The notes beneath the pieces were generated by a model. It was not told where the DNA came from and did not search any database. It saw only the letters and a program-made list of their open reading frames with translations. A stretch of 64,000 nt of DNA from JBQTHI01 sp052390035 (GTDB taxonomy: Bacteria > Actinomycetota > Acidimicrobiia > Spongiisociales > ZC4RG35), in assembly GCA_052390035.1 (NCBI GenBank), contig JBQTHI010000044.1:50214-114213 (forward strand). Direction: 5' to 3'. This document shows, piece after piece, positions 59,936-64,000 of this stretch (its first letter is position 1; each line of letters begins with the position of its first letter). The translations under genes and the position numbers were made by a program.

Positions 59936-60886
59936 TTAGGCGCGACTCTCGAGGGCTTCGATGAGTCTGGGTAGAACCTTGTTGACGTCGCCCACCACCC
60001 CCAGATCGGCGATCATGAAGATCGGGGCCTCGGCATCTTTGTTGATGGCGATGATCGTTTGGGCGTCCTTCATGCCTACCAGATGCTGCATGGCCCCGGA
60101 GATGCCGCAGGCGATGTAGACCTCGGGTTTAACAGTTTTTCCCGTCTGGCCGACCTGTTTGGCGTACGGAACCCAGCCGGCATCGACAATCGCCCGGGTG
60201 GCGCCGGTGGCGGCGCCGAGAAGCTTGCCCAACCGCTCTACCAGTTGGTAATTTTCGGCCGAGCCGAGCCCTCTTCCCCCGGAGACGATGACGCCTGCTT
60301 CCTCCAGCTTGGGGCCTTCACGGTCTTCGGTATGGCTCCCTGTCACTTTTGCTCCCGCCCGTCCGGTGTCCGGCAGCTCGAGGTTGGTAACGGCCGGGTC
60401 GCCACCGCCGGAGGAAGTGGCGGGGAACGATTTCGGTCGGATGAGCACGATGGCGGGGCCGTCACCGGTGATGGTGGCTTGGGCGATTTGCGACCCACCG
60501 AATATCTCATGGGTCGTAATCACCGTTTCGCCGGTCACCTGAATGTCGATTCCGTTGGCGATGACGGTCTTGCCGATCCGAGCTGCCAGGCGTCCGGCCA
60601 CGTCTCGATCGTCGTAAGCCTGACCAAAGAGGATGAGGTCAGGGGCGTCGGTGATTCGATCGGCGATCGCCCGGGCGACGGGTGCCCCTAGGAGGTTGTC
60701 GCCCGGATCGATCTGCCAGACCGCTGTGGCGCCGTATTGCCCCAGGGTCGCGTACGAGACCTCCGAACCGGCTCCCGCGTACACCACGGTGGGAGTGCCC
60801 AGTTCTCGTGCCTTGCTCAGCAGCTCGAGGCCGAGGGCGGATGGCGCGCCGTCGGTCTCGCGCACGAACACCCAGACGTTCCCCAT
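59936..60886 (-). CDS. etfA: Electron transfer flavoprotein subunit alpha
   Basis: 316 aa. It binds FAD and passes electrons from acyl-CoA dehydrogenases to the quinone pool. [40 protein letters not shown] and [20 protein letters not shown] are the FAD-binding signature regions. ATG 60886 shares its A with the etfB stop (TGATG), so translation is coupled. The acyl-CoA ligase at 26.6 kb supplies a related pathway, though not in the same operon. Confidence 0.96.
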   Translation of the reverse strand: MGNVWVFVRETDGAPSALGLELLSKARELGTPTVVYAGAGSEVSYATLGQYGATAVWQIDPGDNLLGAPVARAIADRITDAPDLILFGQAYDDRDVAGRLAARIGKTVIANGIDIQVTGETVITTHEIFGGSQIAQATITGDGPAIVLIRPKSFPATSSGGGDPAVTNLELPDTGRAGAKVTGSHTEDREGPKLEEAGVIVSGGRGLGSAENYQLVERLGKLLGAATGATRAIVDAGWVPYAKQVGQTGKTVKPEVYIACGISGAMQHLVGMKDAQTIIAINKDAEAPIFMIADLGVVGDVNKVLPRLIEALESRA

Positions 60887-61644
60887 CAAATCACCTTCCG
60901 CTGGGCCAGGAGGTCAATGATTCGCAGGTGCGCTTGGCCATCGTCCTCGATTTTCTCTCCTCCTGCCCGAGCAGGCGCCTCGGAGATGGCGGTGACCTTC
61001 TGGCCGATCTCTCTTGCTACGCCCAGCTCGCCGACCGTTAGACGTTCGACCGTCTTCTTCTTGGCATCCATGATTCCCTTGAAGGTCGGATATCTGGGTT
61101 CGACCACTCCGGCAGTCACCGATACCACCGCCGGCAGGTTCGCTTCGACCACCTCGTACCCCCCGGCAGTCTGGCGGTGGATCGTCACCCGATCGCCGCT
61201 CGCTTCCACATGAGTGGCGTAGGTCAGGGCCGGAACATCGAGCAGTTCGGCCACCATCTGCGGAACTACCCCGGTGTAGCCGTCGGTCGACTCGGTCCCG
61301 GAGATGACTAGGTCGAAGCCCTCCCGAGCGATGGCCGCCGCCAGGATCCGCGCCGTGAGCAGGGCATCCGAACCTCGCAAAGAAGGATCGTCTACCACCA
61401 CCGCCTTTTCGGCGCCCATGGCCAGGGCCTGGCGGATCCCTTGCATGCTTCCCGCGGGACCCATCGACACCAGGGTCACCGAACCACCGCTGGCCTGGGC
61501 AAGCTGGAGACCCATTTCGACCCCGTACCGATCGGTGTCGTCAAGCACTTGTTCAGAAGGACGTACGAGCCAGTGACTATCTGGTTCGAGTCGGTATTCG
61601 GTGGCAGGGTCGGGGATCTGTTTGGCGCAGACAACAACGCGCAT
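60886..61644 (-). CDS. etfB: Electron transfer flavoprotein subunit beta
   Basis: 252 aa. MRVVVCAKQIPDPATEYRLE is the family start; GTESTDGYTGVVPQMVAELL binds AMP, and VTAGVVEPRYPTFKGIMDAK is the conserved recognition-loop region. It pairs with etfA in the same operon. Divergent from the hsdR gene, with a 152-base intergenic region. Confidence 0.96.
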   Translation of the reverse strand: MRVVVCAKQIPDPATEYRLEPDSHWLVRPSEQVLDDTDRYGVEMGLQLAQASGGSVTLVSMGPAGSMQGIRQALAMGAEKAVVVDDPSLRGSDALLTARILAAAIAREGFDLVISGTESTDGYTGVVPQMVAELLDVPALTYATHVEASGDRVTIHRQTAGGYEVVEANLPAVVSVTAGVVEPRYPTFKGIMDAKKKTVERLTVGELGVAREIGQKVTAISEAPARAGGEKIEDDGQAHLRIIDLLAQRKVI

Positions 61645-61796
61645 CTGGGAATGGGGCTCCTGGTCGGGTCAGTCCCGATCGTACGCGGATGGCCGGAACC
61701 CGACAATCCGACAATCGGCGGGCTGGGCCGTCCACCTTGGTCAACGCCATAGCCGACATCGGTCTGAGATGGGTCCGGTATAGCCTGCTTCGAGGG

Positions 61797-64000
61797 ATGA
61801 CTTCGACCTACACCCCGGCCGAGGGCAAGGCGCGCGACGAGATCGATCAGAAACTGGTCGCCGCTGGCTGGGCCGTCCAGACTCGACCCGGGCTCAATCT
61901 CTACGAAGGGCGCGGACAGGCCGTACGTGAGTTCACCCTCAAACCCGGGCACGGTCGCGTGGATTACCTGCTCTTCGTCGATCAGCAACCGATCGGCACC
62001 ATCGAGGCCAAGCCCGATGGAACGACTCTCGTTGAAGTCGAGTTTCAGTCGATGCTCTATGCGACGGGACTTCCCGATGGATTCACGAGCCAGTTCGAGC
62101 GATTGCCGTTTGCTTTCGAATCAACTGGAAAAGAGACCAGGTTTACAAATGGGCTCGACCCCGAGCCCCGCTCCCGTCGGATCTTCTCGTTTCCGCGGCC
62201 GGAGACCCTGAAAGGCTGGGCCATTCTCCCGCCCCAATCGACGCTCGGTCACCTTCGGCAGTTGCCTCCGCTGATCACCGACAACCTGTGGCGCAACCAG
62301 GAAACCGCCATCAGAAATCTGGAGAACTCATTGGCGGAAGGTCGTCGCCGAGCCCTGATCCAGATGGCGACCGGCTCGGGCAAGACCTTTACCGCCGCCA
62401 ATATCTCCTACCGGTTGATCAAACACGCCCGCTTCAGCCGGATCCTCTTTCTCGTCGACCGGGCCAACCTCGGCCGCCAGACCAAGGCGGAGTTCGACAA
62501 CTTCTCTACCCCCGACGACGGCCGCAAGTTCTCCGAGCTCTACAACGTCCAGCACCTGACCCACAACAAGGCCGATCATGTCTCGCGGGTGACCATCTCC
62601 ACCATCCAGCGGATCTACTCGATTCTGCGGGGCGAAGCCGAGATGGACCCCGTCCTCGACGAGATGACCGGAATGGAAGTCGAGCCTTCCCGCCCAGTCG
62701 AGGTGTCATACAACCCCAACCTTCCCCCCGAGTTCTTCGATCTGGTCATCGTCGACGAGTGCCACCGCTCGATCTATGGCGTGTGGCGCCAGGTCCTCGA
62801 GTACTTCGACGCCACCATCATTGGACTCACTGCCACGCCGTCGAAGCAGACGTTTGGCTTCTTCGACGGCAACCTGGTGATGGAGTACGGGCGGGAACAG
62901 GCAGTGGCCGACGGAGTCAACGTCGACTTCGACGTCTTCCGAATTCGCACCGAGATCACCGAGAAGGGCTCGGTAATCGACGCCGGGCTTGTGACCGGGT
63001 TCCGTGACCGGGAGACCCGGGAGGTGCGATGGCGCAAGCTCGACGAGGACGTCGCCTATCAGGCCTCCGACCTCGACCGCAAGGTGGTATCGGAGGATCA
63101 GATCAGGACGGTGATCCGGGCGTTCCGCGATCGGATCTTCAGCGAGATCTTCCCCGGGCGAACCCAGGTGCCAAAGACCTTGATCTTCGCCAAGGACGAC
63201 TCCCACGCCGACGACATCGTCCAAATCGTCCGGGAGGAGTTCGGCAAGGGCAACGAATTTGCGGTCAAGATCACCTACCGGACCGACGGGAAGCCCGAGG
63301 AGATGCTGTCGAGCTTTCGCAACAGCTACGACCCCCGGATCGTGGTCACGGTCGACATGATCGCCACCGGCACCGACGTGAAGCCGATCGAGATCGTGTT
63401 CTTCCTGCGATCGGTTAAGTCGCGGATCTACTTCGAGCAGATGATCGGGCGCGGCTCTCGGGTCATCGACGAGACCGACCTCGACTCAGTGACACCTGAC
63501 GCCGGCCGCAAGACCCACTTCGTCATCGTCGATGCCGTCGGGGTGACCGAGACCGAGTTGATGGACTCCCGCCCGCGCGAGCGGGCGCCGCCCACTCCGT
63601 TGCGAAAGCTGTTCCAGAACGTGGCGGCCGGCATCGCCTCGGTGGAGGACGTCTCCTCCCTGGCGAGCCGGCTTGCCAGGCTCAACCGCCTAGTCACCCA
63701 GGGCGACCGCGCCCGGCTGGAGGAGGCGTTAGGGGAGAGTCTCGGCTCGTTAACCACGGCGCTGGTCGACGCGACCGATCCCGACCGGCACCTGGCCCGC
63801 GCAGACACTCTGGCCGGAGGCGAGCCCGACGAGAAGCAAATCGAGCAGGCTCGCCGCGAGATCCTCCGAGAGGCCGTGAAGCCGATCGCCTCGAATCCCG
63901 CTTTTCGCGACCTCTGGCAGGATCTGAAACGCTCTTACGAGCAGACCATGGACGAGACCTCGCAAGACCGGCTGATCCACGCCGGCGCGGTTACCGGTGC
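61797..64000 (+). CDS. hsdR: Type I restriction enzyme R subunit (HsdR), 3'-partial
   Basis: The frame is open from ATG 61797 to the window end (734 codons). The N-terminal nuclease has GHGRVDYLLFVDQQ and GTIEAKPDG, the PD-(D/E)XK core. The SF2 motor follows: IQMATGSGKTFTAANISYRL (Walker A), LVIVDECHRSIYG (DECH box), GLTATPSKQTFGFFDGN (motif III), then VTVDMIATGTDVKPIE and YFEQMIGRGSR (motifs V, VI). The order is that of EcoEI-type HsdR. HsdM and HsdS would be expected nearby, but neither is in this window. A TAGCCT box lies ten bases before the ATG. Confidence 0.9.
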   Translation, partial: MTSTYTPAEGKARDEIDQKLVAAGWAVQTRPGLNLYEGRGQAVREFTLKPGHGRVDYLLFVDQQPIGTIEAKPDGTTLVEVEFQSMLYATGLPDGFTSQFERLPFAFESTGKETRFTNGLDPEPRSRRIFSFPRPETLKGWAILPPQSTLGHLRQLPPLITDNLWRNQETAIRNLENSLAEGRRRALIQMATGSGKTFTAANISYRLIKHARFSRILFLVDRANLGRQTKAEFDNFSTPDDGRKFSELYNVQHLTHNKADHVSRVTISTIQRIYSILRGEAEMDPVLDEMTGMEVEPSRPVEVSYNPNLPPEFFDLVIVDECHRSIYGVWRQVLEYFDATIIGLTATPSKQTFGFFDGNLVMEYGREQAVADGVNVDFDVFRIRTEITEKGSVIDAGLVTGFRDRETREVRWRKLDEDVAYQASDLDRKVVSEDQIRTVIRAFRDRIFSEIFPGRTQVPKTLIFAKDDSHADDIVQIVREEFGKGNEFAVKITYRTDGKPEEMLSSFRNSYDPRIVVTVDMIATGTDVKPIEIVFFLRSVKSRIYFEQMIGRGSRVIDETDLDSVTPDAGRKTHFVIVDAVGVTETELMDSRPRERAPPTPLRKLFQNVAAGIASVEDVSSLASRLARLNRLVTQGDRARLEEALGESLGSLTTALVDATDPDRHLARADTLAGGEPDEKQIEQARREILREAVKPIASNPAFRDLWQDLKRSYEQTMDETSQDRLIHAGAVTG

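Noticed and set aside
1..64000. Insertion sequences, prophage genes, CRISPR arrays, rRNA
   Set aside because: No transposase, integrase or phage structural motifs, no regular repeat-spacer array and no rRNA sequence were seen.

Overview
The window is high-GC, gene-dense DNA from an actinobacterium. An Acidimicrobiia-like or other non-mycobacterial lineage fits best, but this is inferred from gene content and not from any marker comparison. Supporting evidence is a homodimeric AceE, an InhA-type enoyl reductase, a paired AdnA/AdnB-like helicase-nuclease, a DtxR-family metal regulator, the block rsmD-coaD-DivIVA-like-yceD-rpmF-plsX-rnc followed by mutM-acyP-smc-ftsY, and frequent leaderless GTG starts. 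There are no rRNA or tRNA genes, transposases, phage genes or CRISPR arrays.

Layout. 0-6.3 kb: a 5'-truncated SRPBCC-PDZ-DinB fusion, a cysteine-rich conserved protein, an HD-GYP membrane protein with a Thr-rich stalk and an Ig-like tail, and aceE. 6.3-13.8 kb: glutathione peroxidase, an alpha/beta hydrolase, a CCAEP-tail radical SAM protein, a three-gene ABC exporter, a secreted CHRD protein, a Rieske protein and a cyclic-nucleotide-binding protein. 13.8-25.1 kb: phospholipid acyltransferases (plsB, plsY), dtd, and a repair cluster of two helicase-nucleases plus a RecB-type nuclease, with a secreted CAP protein between them. 25.1-25.97 kb holds no credible protein gene; it contains two tandem, terminator-ended units packed with UUCG and GNRA hairpins, probably structured RNAs. 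26-35 kb: PH-SHOCT protein, acyl-CoA ligase, FabI/InhA, an orphan histidine kinase, and a hydrolase / membrane Mur ligase / Ddl-like operon. 35-42.8 kb: Lrp/AsnC-type protein, cold-shock-like protein, rpmB, recG, a frameshifted secreted membrane protein and a large vWA protein.

42.8-50.4 kb: a cysteine synthase / TusA / DsrE operon preceded by a leaderless polycysteine leader peptide and an intrinsic terminator (a transcription attenuator); a divergent FTR1 iron permease whose -10 element sits inside a DtxR-type palindrome; then rsmD to rnc, with plsX interrupted by an in-frame TAA; and the DtxR-family regulator itself. 50.5-64 kb: cupredoxin membrane protein, a sensor-like membrane protein, mutM, acyP, smc, ftsY, cdd, a phosphodiesterase-family protein, a DUF4383 protein, etfAB, and the start of a type I restriction HsdR subunit that runs off the window.

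Functional links visible in the sequence are: sulfur assimilation controlled by cysteine supply through the attenuator; iron uptake probably controlled by the DtxR protein encoded 5 kb away; fatty acid and phospholipid synthesis spread over fabI, plsB, plsX and plsY; and end-processing of broken DNA by the AdnAB-like pair, RecB-like nuclease and RecG. The two standout noncoding loci are the cysteine attenuator (44.6-44.8 kb) and the tandem hairpin-rich RNA units (25.16-25.85 kb).
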